Below are positions 1-7,971 of a stretch of 64,000 bases of DNA, piece after piece; positions within the stretch are counted from its first letter, which is position 1, and each line of letters begins with the position of its first letter. This DNA is from CAYUIS01 sp964444825 (GTDB lineage Bacteria > Chloroflexota > Anaerolineae > B4-G1): assembly GCA_964444825.1 (NCBI GenBank), contig CAYUIS010000005.1, positions 3,003-67,002 on the forward strand, written 5' to 3'. Position numbers and translations under genes: made by a program. The notes under the pieces were generated by a model. The model had not been told where the DNA came from and did no database searches. It saw only the letters and a list, made by a program, of their open reading frames with translations.

Positions 1-1433
1 TCGGTGATGTCCTGCGAGCTGCCCTCATAGTACATCACCTGAGCGTCGGCATCGCGGACCGCGCTAAAGCTGGACCGGACCCAGCCGGTTGAACTGTCGT
101 ACCGTTTCACCTCCAGCTCTATCCCGCTCACGACGTCCTGCTCCTCCAGCAGGGCCAGCCAGCGGTCGCGGTCCTGGGGGTTCACATACATCTCCGCCAC
201 GTTGGCGGCCATCAGCGCCTCGCGGCTGGGATATCTCAATATGCGCACCATGGCCGCGTTAGCGACCGTGATCCGACCATCAGGCGTGGTGCGGTGGAGG
301 CCAACAGGCACATCCTCAAACAGCCCCCGGTATCGTCTCTCACTCGCCTCCGATCTCTCGTACAACTGCGCGTTTCGGATAGCGATGGCAGCCTGAGTAG
401 CAAACTGGCCGAGCAGATCGACGTCGGAGGGAGAAAACACACGGTCCGGATCGGCCTTGACGACCAGCGTCCCCAGGAATTCTTCTTGGCGGCCCTGATC
501 CCAGATGATGGGAACGCCCAGAACCGACACGCGCGGGGGTGCCTCCGAAGGAGCCGACAACTCTACAGGGTTCTGGTAATCGTCCAACACCAGCGCTTCG
601 CCGGTCTCCCATATCATGCCCGAGAGGTCCTCCCCCCGCTGAAACGTGGCCCCGAGGGGTATAACGGCCCAACCATCACTAACAGCAGCCCTCAGCACGT
701 TCTGCTCGGCATCGTAGAGGGAGACGCCGCTGGCGACCCCATCTAAAAGATCCATTGCCCGGGAGACGACCGATCGGAGGACCTCCTCGAGATCAAGGTT
801 GGTGGTCAGCTCCAGCCCTGTATAGCGCAGGGATTCCAATTCCCGCGTGCGGCGGCGCAGCGCCTCCTCCGTCCGCTTGCGCTCGGCGACCTCGTTCCGC
901 AGGGCCTGGTTGGTGCTCGTCAGTTCGGCCGTTCTTTGCGCGACCTGCACCTCTAGCGAGTCCCGAGCCTCGCGCAGTTCAGCCTCGCTCGTCCGAAGCT
1001 GATCGAGCAGCGCACCGTGGATCTGGCCTTGCTCGGCCAGGATGGTCTCCCGAGTGCGTCGCAGGAACCCGGCGGCGACCTCCGCCAACAGCCCCGCCAG
1101 GCGGGGTTGCAGCGCGACCACCTGGGCCGGGTCCAGCCCCTGGACGAGTTGGTCGGCCAGGACCTGCAACGTCAGGCTCAGGGCTTCAGGTTGGGTGTAG
1201 TGCAGCTCCACCAGAGCCACACCGATCGCTTGCGTTTCGTCGGGCGCGATCGATTCCGCGAACAGGAGGGCGAGAAGCTGATCGGTCAACTCGATCAGGC
1301 TTTGGCGTATTTGCGTCGCTTTGAGGGGAACAAAGGTAGGTATGGTCGCGAGAGCCTGGTACCAGCTCTCGGCGATGTTTTCACGACGGTCACGGTGGAT
1401 CTGCTCAACTCGTGACTGGCCTACAACTTTCAT
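1..1433 (-). CDS. GAF/PAS sensor protein, 3' end off the window
   Basis: The minus strand is open from an ATG at 1433 to the window edge, giving 477 codons with no stop. A GGAGGG ribosome site precedes the ATG. The first 130 or so residues are helical and unrecognised (they could be an RsbRD-like sensory bundle). A coiled coil follows (about 140-200, with repeated E/R-rich heptads), then a GAF domain (about 210-360) ending in a typical AIAIRNAQLYE helix, then a PAS domain (about 370-477) that contains GLFEDVPVGLHRTTPDGRI. The chain is cut in the PAS domain. A histidine kinase or GGDEF output downstream is likely but not seen. Signalling role, cytoplasmic; ligand unknown. Confidence 0.8.
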   Translation of the reverse strand, partial: MKVVGQSRVEQIHRDRRENIAESWYQALATIPTFVPLKATQIRQSLIELTDQLLALLFAESIAPDETQAIGVALVELHYTQPEALSLTLQVLADQLVQGLDPAQVVALQPRLAGLLAEVAAGFLRRTRETILAEQGQIHGALLDQLRTSEAELREARDSLEVQVAQRTAELTSTNQALRNEVAERKRTEEALRRRTRELESLRYTGLELTTNLDLEEVLRSVVSRAMDLLDGVASGVSLYDAEQNVLRAAVSDGWAVIPLGATFQRGEDLSGMIWETGEALVLDDYQNPVELSAPSEAPPRVSVLGVPIIWDQGRQEEFLGTLVVKADPDRVFSPSDVDLLGQFATQAAIAIRNAQLYERSEASERRYRGLFEDVPVGLHRTTPDGRITVANAAMVRILRYPSREALMAANVAEMYVNPQDRDRWLALLEEQDVVSGIELEVKRYDSSTGWVRSSFSAVRDADAQVMYYEGSSQDIT

Positions 1434-1493
1434 CTTGCCCTCCGTATCACACCAGCGCGCACACGGTGAGGCAGCCAAAGGCCCAAGGCCTGG

Positions 1494-2306
1494 CTAGGGT
1501 TTGCGCCCGACCCCTCCCCAACCCAGAACCCGTTCCGGATGGCCGTGTAGCAGATCATCCGCTCCCTCCGGCCGCCACAGTGGGAGTTTCACCAGGCCAG
1601 GCTCGACCAAGGCAAGTCCATCAAAGAACCGTTCGGTCTCGGCGTAGGAGCGCATTTTCGTGGGAATCTGCGAGCGAGCACTGATCTGACGCAGTGTCTC
1701 GCCGATCTCAGGGGCGACCTCTTCGAGGGACATCTGCGATATGGCCATATAACTCCCCGGCGCCGCCGCCTCGCGGAAGGTGCGGACGGCAGCGTATATC
1801 CTCTCGTCCTCGACGACAAAATGCGTCGCACCCAGGATCAGGATGCCTATGGGCCGTCCAAAGTCGAGTAGGGACCCGACTGCCGGATGGGCCAGGATAC
1901 CGTCGGCTTCGGCGAGATCGGCCTGGATGGCATCGGCGTGGGGATTGTCCGCCAGGATCGCCTTGCTGTGCGCCACGGCGACCGGATCGATGTCCACGTA
2001 GACGACGCGGGCGCTCGGGTTGGCCTGCTGGGCAGCCTCGTGGACGTTACCAACGGTCGGTATGCCGGAACCCAGATCAAGAAACTGGTCGATACCCTCG
2101 TCGATGAGAAAACCGACCACACGACGCAGAAACGCCCGCAGAACGCGCGAGTTCAGGGGCATGTCGGGAAGGACCTGGTTGAACTGATCGGCCACCAAAC
2201 GGTCGGACTCGAAATTGTGATAGCCGCCCAGGTTGTAATCGTATATGCGCGCGGGGCTGGGTCTATCCAGGAGGACACCCTCCGGTGCCCATGCAGGTCT
2301 ATGCAT
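1494..2306 (-). CDS. SAM-dependent methyltransferase, DUF574/Methyltransf_19 type
   Basis: 270 residues. The N-terminus RPSPARIYDYNLGGYHNF, the FLDLGSGIPTVGNVHE glycine loop and the YVDIDPVAV acidic motif are hallmarks of the actinobacterial/Chloroflexi S-adenosylmethionine methyltransferase family once called DUF574. The substrate of this family is not established. The ATG at 2306 has a GGAGG box nine bases upstream. The gene lies head-to-head with radA, with its own promoter at 2511-2539. Its leader carries a hairpin plus T8 tract and four 21-bp repeats, so its expression is probably controlled after initiation. It lies downstream of the sensor gene's start on the same strand order, separated by about 60 bp. 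Confidence 0.85.
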   Translation of the reverse strand: MHRPAWAPEGVLLDRPSPARIYDYNLGGYHNFESDRLVADQFNQVLPDMPLNSRVLRAFLRRVVGFLIDEGIDQFLDLGSGIPTVGNVHEAAQQANPSARVVYVDIDPVAVAHSKAILADNPHADAIQADLAEADGILAHPAVGSLLDFGRPIGILILGATHFVVEDERIYAAVRTFREAAAPGSYMAISQMSLEEVAPEIGETLRQISARSQIPTKMRSYAETERFFDGLALVEPGLVKLPLWRPEGADDLLHGHPERVLGWGGVGRKP

Positions 2307-2327
2307 CTCGTCTTACCTCCGTCTTCT

Positions 2328-2411
2328 TCGCTCGCACCCCCGTCTCCTTCGCTCGCACCCCCGTCTCCTTCGCTCGCACCCCCGTCTCCTTCGCTCGCAC
2401 CCCCGTCTCCG
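2328..2411. repeat. Four perfect 21-bp tandem repeats in a 5' leader
   Basis: The unit TCGCTCGCACCCCCGTCTCC plus one base is repeated at 2328, 2349, 2370 and 2391 with no mismatch except the last base. The array lies in the transcribed leader of the methyltransferase (minus strand), 20 bp before its start codon. A 21-bp period keeps frame and would read GDGGASE in one frame, but no start or codon context supports translation. Confidence 0.9.
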
Positions 2412-2460
2412 GGGGTGTCTTTCGCCCCCGAGGAGAGAGTTGTGGGAATGGTCAGCGATG

Positions 2461-2499
2461 AAAAAAAAGTGCCCTCTTCCACAGGCTTACTGCGGGCAA
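2461..2499 (-). terminator. Hairpin plus T8 in the methyltransferase leader
   Basis: On the minus strand a GCCC...GGGC stem (about 2470-2499) with a long internal loop is followed by eight T residues at 2468-2461. It lies directly after the predicted start of the minus-strand transcript, so it would act as a leader attenuator. The stem is short and the loop large, so this is only moderately supported. Confidence 0.4.
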
Positions 2500-2510
2500 G
2501 GTGTAGGGTG

Positions 2511-2539
2511 ATTGTAGCATAGCCTGCCAAGCGACGCAA
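2511..2539 (-). promoter_or_regulatory. Sigma-70-type promoter for the methyltransferase
   Basis: On the minus strand: TTGCGT (-35, 2539-2534), 17 bp, TACAAT (-10, 2516-2511) with an extended TGC just upstream of the -10. Start would be near 2504, leaving a leader of about 200 nt. Confidence 0.65.
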
Positions 2540-2557
2540 GTTTTGTCCTCTTGCCAC

Positions 2558-2586
2558 TTGCGCCCGAACATACGTTCTGGTACAAT
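2558..2586 (+). promoter_or_regulatory. Sigma-70-type promoter for radA
   Basis: TTGCGC (-35, 2558-2563), a 17-bp spacer and TACAAT (-10, 2581-2586) with an extended TGG immediately before the -10. It is divergent from the methyltransferase promoter and about 40 bp upstream of radA. Confidence 0.7.
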
Positions 2587-2627
2587 ATGCGAGACATCAA
2601 CCGCCAACGGCCAACCGAGGAGGCAGA

Positions 2628-3998
2628 ATGGCCAAAACACACACACAGTGGGTCTGTCAGAGCTGCGGGCGCACCACGCCCCGGGAGATGGGCCGCTGCC
2701 CGGGCTGCGGCGAGTGGGGCACGATGGTCGAGGTGATGGAGCAGCCGACGGCTGCTGCGTCCGGCGTGCCACTGGGCCCTGGGAGCGAGCCTCGCCGCCT
2801 GAGCGAGATCGATACCGCGGGTTTGGAACGGCTGCCGCTTCCCCTGAAAGAGTTCGCGCGGGTGCTGGGAGGGGGCGTCGTGCCTGGCTCGCTGATTCTC
2901 GTCGGCGGCGATCCGGGCATCGGCAAGAGCACGCTTCTCCTGCAGGCAGCGGGGATGCTGGCCGAGTCGACCGGCAAGCCGGTCTTGTACGTCTCGGGCG
3001 AAGAGTCGGCTCGCCAGATCAAGATGCGGGCCGACCGGCTCTCCATCGGCGATGACAACCTGTTCATCGTCACAGAAACCCACCTGGGGACGATCCTGCG
3101 CCACGGCGAGCAGGTTCAGCCAGCGGCGATGATCGTGGACTCGGTACAGACGGTCTATTCGGAGGAACTGACGTCGGCTGCCGGCTCGATCAGCCAGGTG
3201 CGCCAGGCGGCCTCCCGCTTCCAATGGTGGGCCAAGGCTGAAGGTGTGTCGGTCTTTCTGGTAGGCCACGTCACCAAGGAGGGCGCCATCGCCGGGCCGA
3301 AAGTGTTGGAGCACATCGTGGACACGGTGCTATATCTGGAGGGGGACCGCTTCCACACCTACCGCCTGCTGCGCTCGGTCAAGAACCGCTTTGGCGCCAC
3401 CTCTGAGGTAGGGGTGTTTGAGATGCGGGAGCAGGGCATGGTCGAGGTATCCAATCCGTCGGAGGTCTTTCTGGCCGAGCGAATGGTCAACGCGCCCGGG
3501 TCGGCCATCGCGGTGACGATGGAGGGCACGCGCCCGCTCTTGGTCGAGATTCAGGCCCTGGCCAGCCACTCCAGCTTTGGCCACCCACGCCGCACGGCCA
3601 ACGGTGTGGACTTTAACCGCCTGCTACTGATCGTCGCCGTGCTCAGCCGCCGCGTAGGGTTGCGGCTCTACGACCAGGACGTCTTTGCCAACGTGATCGG
3701 CGGCCTGCAGGTGGGGGAGCCAGCGGCAGACCTGGCCGTGGCGGTAGCCATCGCCTCAAGCGTGCGCGACCGGCCCGTAGCAGCCGACCTGGCGCTGATC
3801 GGCGAGGTGGGGCTCTCCGGCGAGGTGCGGGCGGTGGGGCAGCAGGCGGCCCGGCTGAGGGAGGCGGCCCGGCTGGGGTTCCGTCGTTGCCTGGTGCCCA
3901 GGTCGGTGCGGCGCGACGCCGAGCCAACCCCCGAGGATATCGTTGTCACCCCGGTACGCTCTGTGGCCGAAGCGATCAAGCAGGCCCTGGTAGGGTAG
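2628..3998 (+). CDS. radA: DNA repair protein RadA (Sms)
   Basis: 456 residues, normal family length. It has the N-terminal zinc finger (CQSCG ... CPGCG, residues about 10-30), a RecA-like core with Walker A GGDPGIGKST (about 95-104), the RadA-specific KNRFG motif (about 252-256) and the C-terminal Lon-protease-like domain. RadA is a hexameric DNA helicase that promotes branch migration in recombination and repair. The start is set by GAGGAGG just upstream of ATG 2628. It is the first gene of a plus-strand run, with a good promoter at 2558-2586. Confidence 0.97.
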   Translation: MAKTHTQWVCQSCGRTTPREMGRCPGCGEWGTMVEVMEQPTAAASGVPLGPGSEPRRLSEIDTAGLERLPLPLKEFARVLGGGVVPGSLILVGGDPGIGKSTLLLQAAGMLAESTGKPVLYVSGEESARQIKMRADRLSIGDDNLFIVTETHLGTILRHGEQVQPAAMIVDSVQTVYSEELTSAAGSISQVRQAASRFQWWAKAEGVSVFLVGHVTKEGAIAGPKVLEHIVDTVLYLEGDRFHTYRLLRSVKNRFGATSEVGVFEMREQGMVEVSNPSEVFLAERMVNAPGSAIAVTMEGTRPLLVEIQALASHSSFGHPRRTANGVDFNRLLLIVAVLSRRVGLRLYDQDVFANVIGGLQVGEPAADLAVAVAIASSVRDRPVAADLALIGEVGLSGEVRAVGQQAARLREAARLGFRRCLVPRSVRRDAEPTPEDIVVTPVRSVAEAIKQALVG

Positions 3999-4007
3999 AT
4001 CTCAGGG

Positions 4008-4157
4008 GGTGCATTTCAATCCTGGGGCAACTTGTTCTTCAATGCTCCCAGTCCCCGTCCTCGGGGACGTCGAGGCCAGGTCAAGATATGCCGCAGACGC
4101 CCCCGAGGACGGGAGCTTCGAGCGGTGTTCAAAGTTGCCCCCAAATTGAAGTCCACC
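4008..4157. repeat. Long imperfect inverted repeat (MITE- or hairpin-like)
   Basis: Two arms of about 57-59 bp (4008-4066 and 4101-4157) are inverted copies. The inner 13 bp (4054-4066 and 4101-4113, CCCGTCCTCGGGG) pair perfectly, and the outer ends share TTCAAT and GGGGCAACTT. The middle of each arm has diverged. The left arm also contains a short self-complementary hairpin, 4051-4068. The element fills most of the 336-bp gap between radA and the next gene. No transposase is present. Confidence 0.75.
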
Positions 4158-4194
4158 CGATCCCAGGCGTGAGGGTGCGCGTTGCCAGGACCTG

Positions 4195-4203
4195 TGTTAT
4201 AAT
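4195..4203 (+). promoter_or_regulatory. Extended -10 promoter element for the DUF4332 gene
   Basis: TGT followed by a consensus TATAAT at 4198-4203. No good -35 box is visible at 16-18 bp, so recognition would rely on the extended -10. About 130 bp of leader precede the gene at 4335. Confidence 0.5.
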
Positions 4204-4334
4204 CGTGAGATAGAGGCAAGAGTCGTCTCGGTCGGACCTGCGGTATCATCATACGCTCGAGCCCACCGACATATACAAGGTGCAGTCGGCTGGCAGCACC
4301 CGGCAAAAGACAGTCACAATCAAGGAGGAAATGG

Positions 4335-4739
4335 ATGGCAAAGCTAGAGACGATTGAGGGCATTGGGGACGTCTACGCCCAGCAATTACGCGCGGCAGGG
4401 GTTGGCTCAACAGACGCGTTGCTCAGCCAGGGCTCGACACCCAAGGGCCGCCAGGACATCGCCGAGAAGACCGGGATCAGCGGGAAACTGATCCTGGAGT
4501 GGGTCAACCACGCCGACCTCTTCCGCATCGTGGGTGTCGGGGAGGAGTACTCCGACCTGCTGGAAGAAGCGGGGGTCGACACCGTTCCTGAATTGGCGCA
4601 GCGTAATCCTGAGAACTTGTATCAGAAAATGCAGCAGGTCAACGCGGAGAAAAAGCTCGTCCGAAGGACACCAGCTCTATCCCAGGTCAGCGATTGGGTG
4701 GCACAGGCCAAGGGGCTGGAGCGTGTAGTCACGTACTAG
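4335..4739 (+). CDS. DUF4332-type helix-hairpin-helix protein
   Basis: 134 residues. Two tandem helix-hairpin-helix-like halves are visible: IEGIGDVYAQQLRAAGV (about 5-21) and VGVGEEYSDLLEEAGV (about 62-77), the pattern of DUF4332. Such modules often contact nucleic acid or scaffold proteins; the exact function is unknown. The start at 4335 has AAGGAGG about six bases upstream; the ATG at 4331 is in another frame. It lies 65 bp ahead of ftsK on the same strand and may be co-transcribed with it. Confidence 0.8.
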   Translation: MAKLETIEGIGDVYAQQLRAAGVGSTDALLSQGSTPKGRQDIAEKTGISGKLILEWVNHADLFRIVGVGEEYSDLLEEAGVDTVPELAQRNPENLYQKMQQVNAEKKLVRRTPALSQVSDWVAQAKGLERVVTY

Positions 4740-4804
4740 CCACAAGCGCCGATGCTTGTACCACTCAGCCGAGGTGCTGCCAGCCAAGTTACAGACAGAC
4801 GGAG

Positions 4805-7081
4805 ATGACAAAGAGAGGATCGACAAAACGACCAAGCAGCCGTTCGCGCGGGCGTCAAAGTAGCCGCTCGCGCCGCCAGACCCCTTCGCTGCCACAGATC
4901 AACCTGACCCCCGATCAGCAGCTCGACATCCTGGGCTACGTGCTGCTGGCCCTGGCCGGCTTTACGATCCTCAGCTTCATTAGCTCAGAGCGGGGACTGA
5001 TAACCGGCGGGTGGTTAGGGCTGCTGCGGCGGACGTTTGGCTGGGGGGCCTACCTGACGCCCATCCTTGTGGGTGGCGTGGGGTTGTGGCTCGTCCTGCG
5101 CGATTTTGGCGAGCGGGCGCCCCGGCCGACCCCACAGCAGATTGGTGGCGTGCTGCTGGGCTACGTGGCCCTGCTGACCACGTGCCACTTGCTGGCAGCC
5201 CCGGCGATGTTCGACGGTGATCTCGGGGCCACGGCCGAGGCAGGCCACGGTGGCGGGTACCTGGGCGCGGAGTTGAGCTGGCAGCTCTTGCACGGATTGG
5301 GCGGCGTGGGGACGGGTATCGTGATGCTCGTGTGGTGGCTGATCGTCGCCGGGCTTACGTTTGGGATCTCTATACAGGACGGCGTGGACGCAGGGGAGCG
5401 CCTGCTGGAGGCGTACCGCTCCAGCCGGCTCACACAGGCACTAGGATCGAAGGGGACGGCACCCAGGAGACGCACCGCAGCGCGGGACCGCGCTGCAGGG
5501 CGTCAGCGTTTCGATGAACCGAGACCGGTAGTGGCCTCGCCACCCCCGGCTGCCGCCGTCGCCACCTCGGCCGGCTCGGGGCAATCACCCCTTTCCGGTA
5601 CCGACCAGTTTTGGCAGATCCCCGATCTTGACGACATTCTGAACCCTGGCACCGATCAAGATATTGGCGCAGAGATATTGCGCCAGCAGGCCCGGACCAT
5701 CGAGACGACGTTGGACAGTCTGGGCGCACCGGTATGGGTGCGGGAGACCAACCCCGGGCCGGTCGTCACCCAGTTCGCCATCGAACCGCGAGTGCTCACC
5801 AACCATAACGGCGCGGAGACCAAGGTCAAGGTCAGCCGCATCAGAGCCTTGGCCAACGACCTGGCGCTGGCGCTGGAGGCCAAGACACTCCGTATCGAGG
5901 CTCCCATCCCCGGCAAAGGGTTGATCGGCATCGAGGTCCCCAACCCCCAGGTTTCCTTGGTCGCGTTGCGGGATACCATCGAGTCGGAGCAGTATGAGGC
6001 GGTTGATTCTCGGCTACGGCTAAGCCTGGGTCAGAACGTCTCCGGTGTTCCGGTCGTCGCCGATCTGACAGCTATGCCTCACCTGCTCATCGCCGGAACG
6101 ACCGGCTCGGGCAAGTCGGTCTGCATCAACGCGATGATCACCGCGCTGCTCTTGCAGAACACGCCGACTGAACTGAAATTCCTCATGGTGGACCCCAAGC
6201 GGGTAGAGCTGATAGGATACGAGGGCATTCCCCACCTGCTGTCAAAGGTGGTGGTGGAGATGGAGCGGGTGACGAGCGCGCTCCAATGGATATTGCGGGA
6301 GATGGACGGACGCTACCGGTTATTGGCCGACACAGGAGCTACCAATATCCGCGATTTTAACGAACGCGTCGCACCAAACACAGGCGCCAGGACCCTGCCA
6401 TACATCGTGGTCGTCATCGACGAGTTGGCCGATCTGATGATGATGGCCCCGCAAGAGACGGAGCGCTCTCTGTGCCGTATCGCGCAGATGGCACGAGCCA
6501 CAGGCATTCACCTGGTCGTCGCTACCCAACGCCCCAGTGTGGACGTGGTCACGGGACTGATCAAGGCCAACTTTCCGGCGCGCATCGCCTTCAACGTAGC
6601 CTCGCAGGTGGATTCGCGCGTCATCCTGGATATGCCAGGGGCTGAACAACTGCTAGGCCAGGGCGATATGTTGTTCCTGCCGCCCGACGTATCCAAGCCT
6701 CTGCGGTTGCAGGGCGCATTTGTCTCCGATGAGGAACTGCGCCGGCTGGTGCACTACTGGAAGGAGCAGGGCAGGCCGGGGGCCATACCGGCGGAAAAGT
6801 CCGTGCAGCAGCCGCTGTGGGACGAGATGCGTGAGGCCAGGAAAACGCTAGAGTTTGAGGACGATCTAGTACCCCAAGTGATCGACCTGGTGCTGCGGGA
6901 ACAACGGGCCTCCATCTCGCTCCTGCAGCGTAAACTGCGCATCGGCTACACACGAGGGGCGCGGCTGATGGACATCCTGGAACGTCACGGGGTGGTAGGA
7001 CCTCAGCCGTCAGGCGGACAGGCGCGGGAGGTATTTCCCGGCGCGGCGCGGGCTTTGCTCGAGTCTGGAACCGAGCACTAG
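4805..7081 (+). CDS. ftsK: DNA translocase FtsK/SpoIIIE
   Basis: 758 residues from ATG 4805. Four hydrophobic N-terminal helices (about 35-200) anchor it in the membrane. A Pro/Ser/Arg-rich linker of about 100 residues follows, then the RecA-type motor with Walker A GTTGSGKS (about 432) and Walker B VVVIDELADLMM (about 533), and finally a gamma winged-helix DNA-reading domain (about 687-750). It pumps chromosomal DNA through the division septum and helps resolve dimers. An upstream in-frame ATG at 4694 would add 37 residues of poor composition overlapping the previous gene, so 4805 is preferred, although its GGAG abuts the ATG and is not ideally spaced. Confidence 0.95.
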   Translation: MTKRGSTKRPSSRSRGRQSSRSRRQTPSLPQINLTPDQQLDILGYVLLALAGFTILSFISSERGLITGGWLGLLRRTFGWGAYLTPILVGGVGLWLVLRDFGERAPRPTPQQIGGVLLGYVALLTTCHLLAAPAMFDGDLGATAEAGHGGGYLGAELSWQLLHGLGGVGTGIVMLVWWLIVAGLTFGISIQDGVDAGERLLEAYRSSRLTQALGSKGTAPRRRTAARDRAAGRQRFDEPRPVVASPPPAAAVATSAGSGQSPLSGTDQFWQIPDLDDILNPGTDQDIGAEILRQQARTIETTLDSLGAPVWVRETNPGPVVTQFAIEPRVLTNHNGAETKVKVSRIRALANDLALALEAKTLRIEAPIPGKGLIGIEVPNPQVSLVALRDTIESEQYEAVDSRLRLSLGQNVSGVPVVADLTAMPHLLIAGTTGSGKSVCINAMITALLLQNTPTELKFLMVDPKRVELIGYEGIPHLLSKVVVEMERVTSALQWILREMDGRYRLLADTGATNIRDFNERVAPNTGARTLPYIVVVIDELADLMMMAPQETERSLCRIAQMARATGIHLVVATQRPSVDVVTGLIKANFPARIAFNVASQVDSRVILDMPGAEQLLGQGDMLFLPPDVSKPLRLQGAFVSDEELRRLVHYWKEQGRPGAIPAEKSVQQPLWDEMREARKTLEFEDDLVPQVIDLVLREQRASISLLQRKLRIGYTRGARLMDILERHGVVGPQPSGGQAREVFPGAARALLESGTEH

Positions 7082-7108
7082 CAGGTGGGACCACTTTAGG
7101 ATAGGTAC

Positions 7109-7438
7109 TTATTCCTCCGACGAGCGGTGCTTCCGGCGCTCTTCCTTCAGTTCTGGCCACTCCTGCGCCTCGCCGTCCCGGGCTTGGCTTGTGACAATGT
7201 GCTTGACCGCTCGGATGAGTGCTTCGGGGTCGTAGCTCTCTACTTGGGACTTTAACTTTTCCACGGCGGCCAATTCCTGCTCACTCAGGGTTCTGCCGGT
7301 CTCCGTCTCTATCGCAACCAGCGCCAGCACTAGCGCCCGCTCGTCGTCGTTGAGGTCTTTCCCACCACCTTCTTCCAGTAGGCTGCGAATCCCTTCAGGA
7401 TTGAAAATCGAGGGCTTTGATTTATCCTCTGTCATCAC
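7109..7438 (-). CDS. Small acidic hypothetical protein
   Basis: 109 residues, highly charged and helical, no cysteine or signal peptide. I do not recognise the family. It overlaps the 3' end of the upstream gene (7422-7952) by 17 bases, which suggests translational coupling and a shared role. It converges on ftsK with 27 bp between stops. Two consecutive ATGs (7438 and 7435) are possible starts. Confidence 0.6.
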   Translation of the reverse strand: MMTEDKSKPSIFNPEGIRSLLEEGGGKDLNDDERALVLALVAIETETGRTLSEQELAAVEKLKSQVESYDPEALIRAVKHIVTSQARDGEAQEWPELKEERRKHRSSEE

Positions 7439-7952
7439 GGCTCCTCCTATAGATCACAAAAAGACACCTTGGAGCATCATGTCCCATCTGTTCCTGCACC
7501 TCAACTTCAATTGGGGTGTCTGGCAGCAATACCTCACAGTAAACTTGCCACAAACCCGGGCAGGCAATGCACGATTGATCGTGCCGTTCCAACCCCGCCC
7601 GCTGCGAACCCAGGTGGGCGGCACAGCGCGTGACCGTGATCTCCATCCGGTCGTTTTCAACAGCAAACTCGGCCTCAAATCCGGCGGCCAGTACCTCTTG
7701 AAAGTAAGTATGGATGATCCGAGCTGCATCCTCGAAATCGTCGGCGGCCTGCTTGCCCAGGGCGCGCAACATCCTTCTCATCTCGATGCGCCCAAACGCG
7801 GCTCGGACCCGCGCGTTCAACTCTGCGGCTGCTGTCCAGCCGTACGCGTCGTGCACCTTGAGAAACCACTGGCCGTCCCAAGCCATCGCCAGCAGGGCCA
7901 GCATGCGGGCCCGCTTCTGCGGTGAAATCGTGTATGGTGCCACCGTCCCCAT
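7422..7952 (-). CDS. DUF6125/ATC-hydrolase-like protein
   Basis: 176 residues. The middle (MAWDGQWFLKVHDAYGW) and the later RCAAH ... SCIACPGLW cysteine/histidine cluster resemble proteins annotated as DUF6125 or L-2-amino-thiazoline-4-carboxylate hydrolase-like, small cytoplasmic proteins of unclear function. The family call rests on these motifs only. It is followed by a 17-base-overlapping gene for a charged protein and preceded by a glycosyltransferase gene on the same strand. Confidence 0.45.
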   Translation of the reverse strand: MGTVAPYTISPQKRARMLALLAMAWDGQWFLKVHDAYGWTAAAELNARVRAAFGRIEMRRMLRALGKQAADDFEDAARIIHTYFQEVLAAGFEAEFAVENDRMEITVTRCAAHLGSQRAGLERHDQSCIACPGLWQVYCEVLLPDTPIEVEVQEQMGHDAPRCLFVIYRRSRDDRG

Positions 7953-7971
7953 CCTTGTCCCCCCACTCGGC

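Noticed and set aside
1017..1415. Plus-strand open frames over the first sensor gene
   Set aside because: The minus strand gives a continuous GAF/PAS protein; the plus frames are shadows with unnatural composition.
2328..2411. Possible CRISPR array
   Set aside because: The four 21-bp units are directly adjacent with no spacers, so it is a simple tandem repeat.
2153..2557. Minus-strand frame encoding GDGGASE repeats
   Set aside because: It lies out of frame across the methyltransferase start and its leader, and its last third is antisense-like shadow of that gene; the repeat simply keeps frame because 21 is a multiple of three.
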